Shown: in pieces, positions 56,072 through 64,000 of the stretch | Layout: the number at the start of each line of letters is the position of its first letter | Position numbering within the stretch: the stretch's first letter is position 1 | Assembly: GCA_018402635.1 (NCBI GenBank) | Contig: JAGYIP010000005.1 | Span: forward strand, 434,001 to 498,000 | From: Burkholderiaceae bacterium | Lineage (GTDB): Bacteria > Pseudomonadota > Gammaproteobacteria > Burkholderiales > Burkholderiaceae_A | Direction of reading: 5' to 3' | Length of the DNA: 64,000 nt | The notes under the pieces: model-generated | Told to the model about the DNA's origin: nothing | What the model saw: the letters and a program-made list of their open reading frames with translations, nothing else | Databases searched by the model: none | Translations under genes and position numbers: made by a program

Positions 56072-57001
56072 ATGTTTTTGTCACGCCCTTTGATGCGACG
56101 CACATTTCTGATGATCGGAATCGGTCTGCTTGTCAGTTGGTCAGCCCAAGCCGGGGAACCTGTGCGTGTTGGGTCCAAGATCGATACCGAAGGCAAGCTG
56201 CTAGGCAACATCATATTACTTGCACTCAACGCCAATGGCATCAAGACTGAAAGTAAGGTTTCGCTTGGTAACACCAAGATCGTTCGCACAGCTCTTCTTA
56301 CCGGTGAAATCGATCTTTACCCCGAATACACCGGCAATGGCGCGTTCATGCTTGGCGCAGAAAAAAGCCCAGCGTGGAGAGACCTTCGGGCAGGCTACGA
56401 ATTGGCCAGGAAAATGGATTTTGAGAAAAATAGAATCGTCTGGCTGGAGCCTGCTAATGCCAACAACACTTGGGTCATTGCCGTGCGCAAAGACCACGCC
56501 ACCGCCAACCAGTTGCGCACCATGGCCGATGTGGGACGCCACATTGCCAAGGGCGGTACATTCAAGCTGGCCGCATCGGCCGAGTTCATGGAGCGGACAG
56601 ATGCGATGCCTGCGTTTCAGGCGGCCTATGGATTCAAACTGCGCGCTGACCAAGTCCTTGTTTTGGCGGGGGGTGACACTGCAGTCACCATCAAAGCTGC
56701 CGCAGAAAAAACATCGGGCGTGAACGCCGCAATGGCTTACGGTACCGACGGTCCCTTGGCCGCGCTGGGTCTGTTGGTCATGGAAGATCCTAAGGGTGTG
56801 CAGCCAGTCTATGCCCCAGCACCCTTAGTCCGTGAAGAGGTGCTCAAGCGCCACCCTGCCATTGCCACAATATTGGCCCCCATCTTCAAATCACTCGACG
56901 GGCCTACACTGCAAATGCTCAATGCGCGTATTCAACTCGAAGGCCAAGACCCACGCAAAGTGGCGAGCGGCTACCTCCAAAGTAAGGGGTTTCTGAAGTA
57001 A
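56072..57001 (+). CDS. osmF: Osmoprotectant ABC transporter binding protein (YehZ/OsmF type)
   Basis: 309 residues. Signal RRTFLMIGIGLLVSWSAQAG; then EPVRVGSKIDTEGKLLGNII, EIDLYPEYTGNGAFML and GVNAAMAYGTDGPLAALGLL as in OsmF. Binds a quaternary ammonium compound, such as glycine betaine. Starts ATG at 56072 with AAAGGA upstream. First of four genes in the same order as E. coli yehZYXW. Confidence 0.9.
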   Translation: MFLSRPLMRRTFLMIGIGLLVSWSAQAGEPVRVGSKIDTEGKLLGNIILLALNANGIKTESKVSLGNTKIVRTALLTGEIDLYPEYTGNGAFMLGAEKSPAWRDLRAGYELARKMDFEKNRIVWLEPANANNTWVIAVRKDHATANQLRTMADVGRHIAKGGTFKLAASAEFMERTDAMPAFQAAYGFKLRADQVLVLAGGDTAVTIKAAAEKTSGVNAAMAYGTDGPLAALGLLVMEDPKGVQPVYAPAPLVREEVLKRHPAIATILAPIFKSLDGPTLQMLNARIQLEGQDPRKVASGYLQSKGFLK

Positions 57002-57009
57002 TTCTCACT

Positions 57010-58185
57010 ATGCCAGTGTCGCTCGTACAACGCTTCAACCTAGTGCTGGCGCTTTATGTAGCACTGGCCATTGGCGCTGCATACGGACTGCCTTTTTTGC
57101 GGATTGCACCCAACCGACTGCTCTCTGGCGAGCCAGTGTATTTATCGGATGTGTTGCAGCAACAAGGCAGCCCACTGATATTTGCGCTCGTAGTGGCAAT
57201 CTTCGCGCTGATCTGTATTGCCGTATGGCAGCCCAAAAGGCGTGTCACTCAAGCTTTGATTAGTTTAGCAATGGCCGCTGGCCTTGCTGGCTTGTGGCTG
57301 CTAGCCGGCCAGTTCGCCAACATTGCCACCCAAGCAGAAAACCCTCTCACCCGAACGGCGTTGGGCGCTGGGTTCTGGACGATGGCCGCAATGACCTGGA
57401 TGATTGCCCTTGACGCGATAGATCGCTTGCAACTAACAACCCTGCGGCGCTTGCTTTTGCAAAGTGCATTGCTGCTGCCGCTCTTGCTTTCATTGAATGA
57501 GGGCCAGCACTTGTCTATTGCTCAAGAATATGCCACTCAGAGCGACATTTTTGGGCCCGCGATTCTGCGCCATCTTCAAATCGTCTTTCTAGCCGTCATA
57601 CCGGCCTTGGTCGTTGGCTTGCTGCTAGCCTGGCGCATGACCAGAGCACGACATTTACGGCAGGCTTTGTTTCCAGTCCTCAATGTGATTCAGACCATTC
57701 CATCGATCGCCCTGTTTGGCCTGCTGATGGCGCCATTGGCTTGGTTAGCCTTCCAATTTCCAGCCCTCGGCCGCGCGGGCATCAGCGGTGTAGGCATGGC
57801 GCCTGCCGTGATCGCGCTGTGCCTGTATGCGCTGCTACCCATTGTTCGCTCGGCGCTGGCTGGGTTAGAGCAAGTGCCTGCAGAGGCGGTCAATGCTGCT
57901 CGCGCTATGGGCATGTCTGCGCGGCAGTTGTTTTGGCAAATAGAGTTGCCGCTGGCATTGCCCGTGCTGCTCATAGGACTTCGCACAGCGGTTGTGCAAA
58001 CCACAGGCCTTGCCGCAGTCAGCGCTTTAGTGGGTGCTGGCGGGCTAGGTCAAATCATGTTTGATGGGCTTTTTAGCGCTGCCAACGAGCTGGTGATACT
58101 GGGCGTTATCCCTATCGTACTTTTGGCCATGTTGGCAGACACTTTTTTCAAGGTGCTAGGTTCCATGATGAAAACGCACCCATGA
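57010..58185 (+). CDS. yehY: Osmoprotectant ABC transporter permease (YehY type)
   Basis: 391 residues. Extended N-terminal membrane half (about 180 residues) typical of YehY, then the permease domain: FPVLNVIQTIPSIALFGLLM, AGISGVGMAPAVIALCLYAL, EAVNAARAMGMSARQLFWQI and GLAAVSALVGAGGLGQIMFD. Starts eight bases after osmF and overlaps the ATPase gene by four bases. Confidence 0.92.
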   Translation: MPVSLVQRFNLVLALYVALAIGAAYGLPFLRIAPNRLLSGEPVYLSDVLQQQGSPLIFALVVAIFALICIAVWQPKRRVTQALISLAMAAGLAGLWLLAGQFANIATQAENPLTRTALGAGFWTMAAMTWMIALDAIDRLQLTTLRRLLLQSALLLPLLLSLNEGQHLSIAQEYATQSDIFGPAILRHLQIVFLAVIPALVVGLLLAWRMTRARHLRQALFPVLNVIQTIPSIALFGLLMAPLAWLAFQFPALGRAGISGVGMAPAVIALCLYALLPIVRSALAGLEQVPAEAVNAARAMGMSARQLFWQIELPLALPVLLIGLRTAVVQTTGLAAVSALVGAGGLGQIMFDGLFSAANELVILGVIPIVLLAMLADTFFKVLGSMMKTHP

Positions 58186-59114
58186 CCATCAAGTTTGAAA
58201 ACATTTGTAAGTTTTACGATGGCGCAGCAGCCATCACAGACTTGAACCTACACATCCAACAAGGCGAGCTACTGGTGCTACTTGGGCCCTCAGGGTCTGG
58301 CAAATCGACGGTCCTTAAAATGGTCAACCGCATGACCAGCCACGATGCTGGCCAAATCTTTTTCAACGGCAGAGAGATCAACAGCTTCAACATACAAGAC
58401 CTGCGTCGCCGTATGGGCTATGCCATGCAGTCGGTTGGCCTGTTTCCTCACAGAACCGTCGCCCACAACATCGCCACAGTTCCCAAGCTGCTGGGCTGGG
58501 ATGCTCAGCGTGTGCAAGCCCGTGTGAACGAGTTGCTGAAATTGCTGGCCATGGACCCAGAGCAATACGCCAGTCGCTATCCGCATCAGCTCTCAGGCGG
58601 GCAGCAACAACGAGTTGGTGTGGCACGCGCATTGGCAGCAGACCCAGATGTACTTCTTATGGACGAGCCCTTTGGTGCACTTGACCCAGTGACCCGCGCC
58701 GCCTTACAACTGGCACTCAAGAAGATTCACCGAGCTACCGGTAAAACCATTCTGTTTGTCACCCACGATATTGATGAGGCTTTGTTGCTGGCAACCCGCA
58801 TTGTGCTTCTGAACCACGGCCGTATTGCGCAGGTAGGTACTCCGCTTGAGTTACTGCAACGGCCCGCTAACGAGTTTGTAGTCAACTTTCTGGGGCGCAC
58901 AGATCTTGGGCTCAAACAGCTCTCGCTGCGGTCAATAACGTCTCACATTAAAGCGATTGAGGGCATAGAACCGAGCCACACCGTCGCCCATACAGCCACA
59001 TTAAGAGAAGCCATTTCGCAGATGGCAACACTGCATGTGTCCTCCTTGAGCGTGGTGGATGAAAGCGGCACAGTGCTCGGTCAGGTGAAAGCCACTGATT
59101 TGCTAGAAAACTAA
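58182..59114 (+). CDS. yehX: Osmoprotectant ABC transporter ATPase (YehX type)
   Basis: 310 residues. Walker A LLGPSGSGKSTVLKMVNRMT, YAMQSVGLFPHRTVAHNIAT, signature LSGGQQQRVGVARALAADPD, Walker B VLLMDEPFGALDPVT. A C-terminal CBS-like part (LHVSSLSVVDESGTVLGQVK) fits regulation by ionic strength in the osmoprotectant family. One base before yehW. Confidence 0.93.
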   Translation: MTIKFENICKFYDGAAAITDLNLHIQQGELLVLLGPSGSGKSTVLKMVNRMTSHDAGQIFFNGREINSFNIQDLRRRMGYAMQSVGLFPHRTVAHNIATVPKLLGWDAQRVQARVNELLKLLAMDPEQYASRYPHQLSGGQQQRVGVARALAADPDVLLMDEPFGALDPVTRAALQLALKKIHRATGKTILFVTHDIDEALLLATRIVLLNHGRIAQVGTPLELLQRPANEFVVNFLGRTDLGLKQLSLRSITSHIKAIEGIEPSHTVAHTATLREAISQMATLHVSSLSVVDESGTVLGQVKATDLLEN

Positions 59115-59115
59115 C

Positions 59116-59901
59116 ATGCCTGAGCTACACGCACTTTCATTGCAGCAGCCACGCTTCTGGCCCAACCGGCTAGGCTGGAGTGTGGCGGCGCTATTGTTGC
59201 TGGCTTATGGTCTGCCGTATTCTCAGCCGCTTTTTGCAGCACTTTTTCCGACCCTGCCGCGTCCGGTGTATTTGCAGGAGCCAATGGCAGAGCTAATGTG
59301 GCAGCACATAGGGCTGGTCGTGGTGTCGAGCTCAATTGCCATGTTGCTTGCAACGCTAGCAGGACTGGCCACCACCACTAAAACGGGGCAAGCATTAAGG
59401 CCAATGATGGAGACGCTGGCCGGCATGGGGCAGACCTTTCCACCTGTCGCTATTTTGGCCGTTGCAGTTCCGGTCGTAGGCTTTGGAGAACTGCCCGCAC
59501 TCATTGCACTGTCAATTTTTGGCTTGCTTCCGGTGCTTCAGGGAACGCTCGCCGGACTGGCTTCAGTACCAACACCCGTGCTTGATTCAGCCCGCGCCAT
59601 GGGTATGTCGCCTCGGCACATACTGACCGACGTGCAAATTCCATTGGCCCTTCCAATTTGGTTGGCAGGCGTACGAACGTCCGTTGCCGTGAACATCGGA
59701 ACAGCCGCTATCGCCTCCACCGTGGGTGCCAAAACCCTCGGCCTGCCCATCATCATCGGCCTTTCTGGGTTCAACACAGCCTACGTACTACAAGGGGCCA
59801 TGATGGTGGCGCTGCTGGCCATTGCAGCCGACTTAGCGTTTGATCGGCTAGCCCTCATCCTTCATGGCCACACAAGTTCAGCAGCTGACCAACAAACGTA
59901 A
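59116..59901 (+). CDS. yehW: Osmoprotectant ABC transporter permease (YehW type)
   Basis: 261 residues, about six membrane segments. LVVVSSSIAMLLATLAGLAT, METLAGMGQTFPPVAILAVA, DSARAMGMSPRHILTDVQIP (EAA loop) and NIGTAAIASTVGAKTLGLPI are the permease core. Completes the four-gene transporter. The 98 bases up to 59999 have no recognised gene. Confidence 0.92.
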   Translation: MPELHALSLQQPRFWPNRLGWSVAALLLLAYGLPYSQPLFAALFPTLPRPVYLQEPMAELMWQHIGLVVVSSSIAMLLATLAGLATTTKTGQALRPMMETLAGMGQTFPPVAILAVAVPVVGFGELPALIALSIFGLLPVLQGTLAGLASVPTPVLDSARAMGMSPRHILTDVQIPLALPIWLAGVRTSVAVNIGTAAIASTVGAKTLGLPIIIGLSGFNTAYVLQGAMMVALLAIAADLAFDRLALILHGHTSSAADQQT

Positions 59902-59999
59902 TTTTCAGCCCCTTCCGGACAATGCCTATCCCTGCACGCTCTAGTGAGTGTTGTACAGGGCTGATCAGTATGGCCAATGAGTGTGTCATAGGGAGCGCC

Positions 60000-61070
60000 T
60001 TAAATTGAGGAAGTGTTTCGGGCAAGAGGCAGGGGTAAGCCTTCTGCGATAGCGACTTGTTGGAGTGCTTTTTCAAAAAGCATGCGGGCGCAGCCAGAGA
60101 CATGCTGCAAGTAGGCGTGCAGTTGCTCGTCAGTAGCGCTTCTGTTGGCGCACTCGCTGCTGTATTTTTCAAAGGAGGAAACTTGCAGCAGCAACTCTGC
60201 CAAATGGCTAGGACACTCACAAGACACATCTGAGGAAAGTCCAGCAAATTGAGTCAGGGCAGCATCGTCAAACAGGGGGGGTGAAACGGTTTGTTCAACG
60301 AGGCCTATTGAAACGGCGGAGTTTGCAGTTGTAGCTTCACCAGCTTTGCTCCGTGATGCCTCAGTGCGCTGCAAAGACGCCAGCCATTGGCGCAGTGAGT
60401 TGTCATCTGCAGGTTCGGCTAAGACTAAAGCCCCGGCGTTGGTTAACTCTGCTCGTCCAGCGGTACTGGAAAAACGATAAAAAACTGCTGCTGCAGGGGC
60501 ACGCCAAGCGTCTTGGGCAACGCGTAGTTCCTGATGAACACCAGGCTGCAAGTTTCCAGCTTGCCAAAGCAGTATGTCGGCGGTGGTGGTAGCAGAATTT
60601 AGCGCTGCTTGAGCTGATTCGGCCAAACTATCGTGTACTCCCACTATTTGCAGCCTTGGCCAAAAGGTCTGCGTCCCGAACAAGCGCTGCAGACGACTGG
60701 CCAAAGCTTGCCCCACCACCACAGCCCTCAAAGGAGGTTGCAAAGGTGCTTCGACCCAATTTACCTGAGAAAGCTCAGGGGCACGTATCAACTCGCGCAT
60801 TTGTTCTGTCTCGAGCGAAGCGAGCATGCCAATTGCGTGACCCTGAGCGGTCAGCCGGCGCAGGAGCGTGACTCGCTCAACATCTGCCGACGAATACAAC
60901 CGGTGTCCAGATGCAGCAGTGTGCGGCCGCACAGCCTGGTAGCGCTGCTCCCAAATGCGCAAGGTCGCCACGGGCATACCCGCAATACGCGCAACCGCTC
61001 CGGCTCTAAACGTCGGTTGAGCTTTCTCTGGCTGGGGAGCCTGGGTCTGACTTTCAGAATTTGAGGGCAT
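60000..61070 (-). CDS. MerR-family regulator with long C-terminus
   Basis: 356 residues. MerR winged helix at about 25-95: VARIAGMPVATLRIWEQRYQ, HTAASGHRLYSSADVERVTL. The C-terminal about 250 residues are the length of the LitR/CarH light-responsive type, but the B12-binding His motifs are not seen. Divergent from the HiPIP-COQ7-photolyase genes with direct repeats between them, so it most likely controls them. Light sensing is an inference from the photolyase and from related clusters. Confidence 0.75.
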   Translation of the reverse strand: MPSNSESQTQAPQPEKAQPTFRAGAVARIAGMPVATLRIWEQRYQAVRPHTAASGHRLYSSADVERVTLLRRLTAQGHAIGMLASLETEQMRELIRAPELSQVNWVEAPLQPPLRAVVVGQALASRLQRLFGTQTFWPRLQIVGVHDSLAESAQAALNSATTTADILLWQAGNLQPGVHQELRVAQDAWRAPAAAVFYRFSSTAGRAELTNAGALVLAEPADDNSLRQWLASLQRTEASRSKAGEATTANSAVSIGLVEQTVSPPLFDDAALTQFAGLSSDVSCECPSHLAELLLQVSSFEKYSSECANRSATDEQLHAYLQHVSGCARMLFEKALQQVAIAEGLPLPLARNTSSI

Positions 61071-61080
61071 TTTTTCTCGC

Positions 61081-61156
61081 TTGAGTTAAATATGAGTTGG
61101 ATTATGGCATTTATTTCCATGCATTGAGTTGATTATTGCCTTTTAAACGCTAGAAT
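61081..61156 (+). promoter_or_regulatory. Promoter and TGAGTT repeats between MerR and HiPIP genes
   Basis: TGAGTT occurs three times in direct orientation (61082, 61093 and 61125), the last two as TATGAGTTGGATTATGG and CATTGAGTTGATTATTG. The third overlaps a candidate promoter: -35 TTGATT (61129-61134), a 16-base spacer and -10 TAGAAT (61151-61156), pointing to the HiPIP gene. A candidate MerR operator; inferred. The following bases to 61338 form a long leader with no gene of clear quality. Confidence 0.45.
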
Positions 61157-61338
61157 CCTGATTCCTGCTTAGGTCTTAATTGTGGATGTGGCATTTTTTT
61201 AATCAAGCGCTTACCTCTCTCCTTCGGCCAAAGTCCACACGAAGCGGCCTTAAACAGGTTGACGTTTTCGAGCACCAAGCTACCAAGCCCTTGGTGCTCG
61301 TCGAAATTCCTAGGCTTGTTTCTTTAATTGGATTCTCT

Positions 61339-61641
61339 ATGAACTCAAATCGACGCACCTTTTTTATGGTCGTGGCCGCTGGCTGCTCTGTTTTAGCTAC
61401 TTCTGCCCACGGTCAAACAAAGGCTGACGAAAAAGACCCACAGTCTGTGGCCCTGGGCTACGTAGCGGATGCCACCAAAACCGACACCAAAAGGTACCCC
61501 AAGTACGCGGCTGGTCAAGTTTGTACCAACTGTGCCCTGTACCAAGGCAAAGCCAGTGATGCCTGGGGTGGTTGCCCATTGTTTGCCGGCAAGCAAGTTG
61601 CAGGCAAAGGCTGGTGCAGTGCGTGGGTCAAAAAAGGCTGA
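61339..61641 (+). CDS. High-potential iron-sulfur protein (HiPIP)
   Basis: 100 residues. Tat-like signal NRRTFFMVVAAGCSVLATSA then HGQ. The four [4Fe-4S] cysteines are C62, C65, C79 and C93, in VCTNCALYQG, GGCPLFAGKQ and GWCSAWVKK, the HiPIP pattern. A small periplasmic electron carrier. The stop overlaps the COQ7-like start (TGATG), which suggests tight coupling and a possible functional pairing. Confidence 0.92.
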   Translation: MNSNRRTFFMVVAAGCSVLATSAHGQTKADEKDPQSVALGYVADATKTDTKRYPKYAAGQVCTNCALYQGKASDAWGGCPLFAGKQVAGKGWCSAWVKKG

Positions 61642-62249
61642 TGTTGGCGGAATCGTCCGCCGTGCCTCCATCGAATGGGGGTCGATTAGAAAGCTTGAGC
61701 TCCAGTTGCGTGGTCCTTGCTCCTGGAGACAAGCTTCCTGCTTGGGTGTTAGCTGATCTTCGGACCGACCACGCAGGCGAGGTTGGAGCCGTTTGCATTT
61801 ATCAAGGGGTGCTGAAATTCGCGCGCGATCCAATGTTGCGGGCCTTTGCTGAACATCACTTGGCAACAGAGCAAAAGCATCTTGGGCTTATCGCTAGCTG
61901 GCTACCTCCGGCACAATTTAGCCGTTTGCTCCCGCTGTGGCGACTGGCTGGGTTTCTGACTGGCGCCCTGCCCTCGCTGTTCGGTCCCAAGGTGGTCTAC
62001 GCGACGATCGAGGCCGTTGAAACCTTTGTCAATCAGCACTACGAGGATCAGATATGCGCGCTGGCCTCGCAGCCGGACCTCAATGACTTGCGTCAGACCT
62101 TGCTCGATTGTCAAGCTGACGAAGTAGCTCACCGTGATGAGGCAGCTGCTGCGCGGGGTCCGACTCGGCCTAATATCGTACTTCGCGCCTGGTGCGCCAT
62201 GGTGGGCGTTGGCTCAGGCGCTGCTGTGTCCTTGATCCGTCACGTTTGA
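61641..62249 (+). CDS. coq7: COQ7-family demethoxyubiquinone hydroxylase
   Basis: 202 residues, di-iron carboxylate hydroxylase of ubiquinone synthesis. Two ExxH repeats: LRTDHAGEVGAVCIYQGVL, LATEQKHLG, then TIEAVETFVNQHYEDQ and ADEVAHRDEAA, supplying the iron ligands. The start is the ATG at 61641 in the TGATG overlap with HiPIP; longer readings enter HiPIP. It hydroxylates demethoxyubiquinone in the membrane. Confidence 0.9.
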   Translation: MLAESSAVPPSNGGRLESLSSSCVVLAPGDKLPAWVLADLRTDHAGEVGAVCIYQGVLKFARDPMLRAFAEHHLATEQKHLGLIASWLPPAQFSRLLPLWRLAGFLTGALPSLFGPKVVYATIEAVETFVNQHYEDQICALASQPDLNDLRQTLLDCQADEVAHRDEAAAARGPTRPNIVLRAWCAMVGVGSGAAVSLIRHV

Positions 62250-62260
62250 GTGCCACACCC

Positions 62261-62398
62261 ATGACCGCCAATGCAGCAGAAATCGCCTCGCATTTGGGTC
62301 GGGATATCGCCAGAGCTCTGACCGGGTTACGCATTTTGGAAAAGGTTAACTACATCGCCGCCTTCACGCGTACTGCCCATCACAACCACGATCAATGA
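62261..62398 (+). CDS. Small conserved-looking ORF in the photolyase operon
   Basis: 45 residues from ATG at 62261: TANAAEIASHLGRDIARALT then GLRILEKVNYIAAFTRTAHH NHDQ. It starts 11 bases after the COQ7-like stop and overlaps the photolyase ATG (ATGA). The helix-like middle and the His-rich tail are unlike random. No family recognised. Could be a small protein or only a coupling leader. Confidence 0.45.
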   Translation: MTANAAEIASHLGRDIARALTGLRILEKVNYIAAFTRTAHHNHDQ

Positions 62399-63993
62399 AG
62401 GCCACCGTGCACCATGTAAGACATCTGATTTTGGTACTGGGAGATCAGCTCGACTTAGAAGCAGCGGCCTTTGACGGGTTTGACTGCGAGCAAGACGCTG
62501 TCTGGATGGCCGAAGCCCACGAAGAGTCCACCCACGTTTGGTCGAGTAAACAACGCATCGCGTTGTTTTTGAGCGCTATGCGTCACTTTGCACAGGCACT
62601 GCGCGACGTAGGTCGACCGCTGCACTTTCACCGTCTCGATGACACTGGCTCTGCCGCCGATTTGCCCAGCCTTGGGGCTAAGTTACAGGCCGATCTGGCG
62701 GTGCTGGCGCCACAGCGCGTGTTGATGACTGCACCAGGTGATTGGCGCGTGTTCCAGCAACTTAAGGCCACGGTTGAGGCAGCAGGTCTGAAGCTGGAAG
62801 TCTGCGAAGACCGTCACTTCTTCACGACGGTGAGCGATTTTGCTGCCCACGCAAGTGGACGCAAATCGCTGCGACTTGAGTACTTTTACCGCGAGCTGCG
62901 AAAACGCCACAACATCCTAATGGACGACGGCAAGCCCGCTGGTGGCCAATGGAATTTTGACTCCGATAACCGTGAGGCCTTCGGCCCCCAAGGTCCCGGC
63001 CAGGTGCCGGCCCGCGCGACCTTTGGGCCAGACGCCCTCACGCAAGAAGTCATTGCCTTGGTGAACACCCGCTTTGCCAACCACCCTGGCTCGCTCGATA
63101 GTTTTGCCTGGCCAGTTACCCGCAGCCAAGCCTTGCAAGCATTGCAGCTCTTTATTGACGAGCGTCTGCCACTCTTTGGTCGCTATGAAGATGCCTTATG
63201 GCCTGGCGAGCCCTGGCTGTACCACTCGCACCTGTCATCGGCTATGAACCTGAAGCTACTCAGTGCGCACGAAGTGGTTCAAGCGGTGGAAGCAGCCTAC
63301 CGTGCCGGTCACGTTCCGCTTCAAAGTGCTGAGGGGTTTATTCGCCAAATTTTAGGATGGCGCGAATATGTGCGCGGCATCTACTGGACCCAGATGCCCA
63401 GCTATGTCGAGCTCAATGCCCTTAATGCCCAGGAAGAACTGCCCGCCTGGTTTTGGACTGGCCACACGGATATGGCTTGTTTGCGCGATGCCATCACGCA
63501 GACCCTGGAACATGGCTACGCTCATCATATTCAACGCTTAATGGTAACGGGCCTTTATGCCCTGCTGCTTGGCGTGCGGCCACAGCAGGTGCACCGCTGG
63601 TACCTGTCGGTTTATGTAGATGCGGTCGAGTGGGTGGAATTACCCAACACCTTAGGGATGAGCCAGTACGGCGACGGCGGGCTCATGGCCAGCAAGCCTT
63701 ACGTTGCCACGGGCAAATACATTCAGCGTATGGGTGGGCCCTGCAAGGGGTGCCGTTACGACCCGGCGCTTCGTGAGGGTGAACGCGCCTGTCCCTACAC
63801 CACCCTGTACTGGGATTTTCTAATGCGCCACGAACCGCTTCTTGCTAAGAACGTGCGCATGGCTTTGCAGGTCAAGAATGTGGCTCGCATGACGGACAGC
63901 CAAAAGCAGGCCGTGCGGCTGCGAGCTGATGCCATCCGCAGCGGCGAAGTAGGAGTCAGCCATGCCAGCGCTCAAGACCTTCAGGCTCACTAG
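62395..63993 (+). CDS. Iron-sulfur bacterial (6-4) photolyase/cryptochrome (PhrB/CryPro type)
   Basis: 532 residues of the deoxyribodipyrimidine photolyase-related family. FAD region: HLSSAMNLKLLSAHEVVQAV, QILGWREYVRGIYWTQMPSY, YAHHIQRLMVTGLYALLLGV and GGLMASKPYVATGKYI. Cysteines C362, C450, C453 and C466 have the same spacing (88, 3, 13) as the [4Fe-4S] ligands of Agrobacterium PhrB. Repairs (6-4) photoproducts or acts as a light sensor. Complete: the stop is nine bases before the window end. Confidence 0.93.
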   Translation: MKATVHHVRHLILVLGDQLDLEAAAFDGFDCEQDAVWMAEAHEESTHVWSSKQRIALFLSAMRHFAQALRDVGRPLHFHRLDDTGSAADLPSLGAKLQADLAVLAPQRVLMTAPGDWRVFQQLKATVEAAGLKLEVCEDRHFFTTVSDFAAHASGRKSLRLEYFYRELRKRHNILMDDGKPAGGQWNFDSDNREAFGPQGPGQVPARATFGPDALTQEVIALVNTRFANHPGSLDSFAWPVTRSQALQALQLFIDERLPLFGRYEDALWPGEPWLYHSHLSSAMNLKLLSAHEVVQAVEAAYRAGHVPLQSAEGFIRQILGWREYVRGIYWTQMPSYVELNALNAQEELPAWFWTGHTDMACLRDAITQTLEHGYAHHIQRLMVTGLYALLLGVRPQQVHRWYLSVYVDAVEWVELPNTLGMSQYGDGGLMASKPYVATGKYIQRMGGPCKGCRYDPALREGERACPYTTLYWDFLMRHEPLLAKNVRMALQVKNVARMTDSQKQAVRLRADAIRSGEVGVSHASAQDLQAH

Positions 63994-64000
63994 CGAAGCT

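Noticed and set aside
1-64000. CRISPR arrays, rRNA and tRNA genes, prophage
   Set aside because: No regularly spaced repeats, no rRNA-like segments, no cloverleaf and no phage structural genes were seen on either strand by eye.

Overview
The window reads as chromosome of a betaproteobacterium of the order Burkholderiales with a mid-range GC content. The gene order lolC-lolD-tatD-comEC, divergent from an RpfE-type gene followed by recJ-prfB-lysS, together with the isc operon and the divergent uvrB/aromatic aminotransferase pair, is typical of that order. I cannot name the genus. No rRNA, tRNA, CRISPR array or intact insertion sequence was found.

Layout. 1-3.5 kb (minus): lipoprotein export (lolCD), tatD and the N-terminus of comEC. 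3.5-9.3 kb (plus): RpfE-like gene, recJ, prfB (with its programmed frameshift) and lysS. 9.3-14.7 kb (minus): complete iscRSUA-hscBA-fdx operon with a readable promoter and IscR site. 14.7-18.9 kb: low-molecular-weight phosphatase, uvrB, aromatic aminotransferase. 19-27.3 kb: transporters, a stress protein, a site-2 protease, and two HDAC-family deacetylases flanking a succinate-semialdehyde dehydrogenase. 27.2-30.8 kb (minus): an unusual four-gene operon joining a periplasmic molybdenum hydroxylase (iorA/iorB-like) to the sulfur carrier proteins SoxY and SoxZ. 30.9-42.7 kb: a GntR-controlled catabolic region with an aminotransferase, TRAP transporter, crotonase, CoA-transferase and nadB on one strand, and the regulator plus a YdiJ-type FAD/Fe-S dehydrogenase on the other. 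42.8-51.2 kb: pgi, an FAD/NAD(P)-binding protein, modABC, a HupE-like membrane protein with a TPR partner, and a small secreted protein.

From about 51.3 kb the coding style changes: leucine CTT, dominant before, gives way to CTG. The genes become accessory: an ABC-2 exporter, a metallo-beta-lactamase-fold protein with a degenerate metal site, an antitoxin relic, a broken hydrolase, a FolB-like protein and an IS3-type transposase relic. Then come a complete osmoprotectant ABC transporter (yehZYXW type) and a light/oxidative-stress cluster: MerR regulator, divergent from HiPIP, COQ7-like hydroxylase, a 45-codon ORF and an iron-sulfur (6-4) photolyase.

The two most interesting systems are the molybdenum hydroxylase-SoxYZ operon and the HiPIP-COQ7-photolyase cluster. 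Seven otherwise recognisable genes (tatD, lolD, rpfE-like, uvrB, gntR, the hupE-like gene and an alpha/beta hydrolase) each carry a single one-base frameshift, several in homopolymer runs. As lolD is normally essential and uvrB is a core repair gene, consensus error is more likely than mass pseudogenisation.
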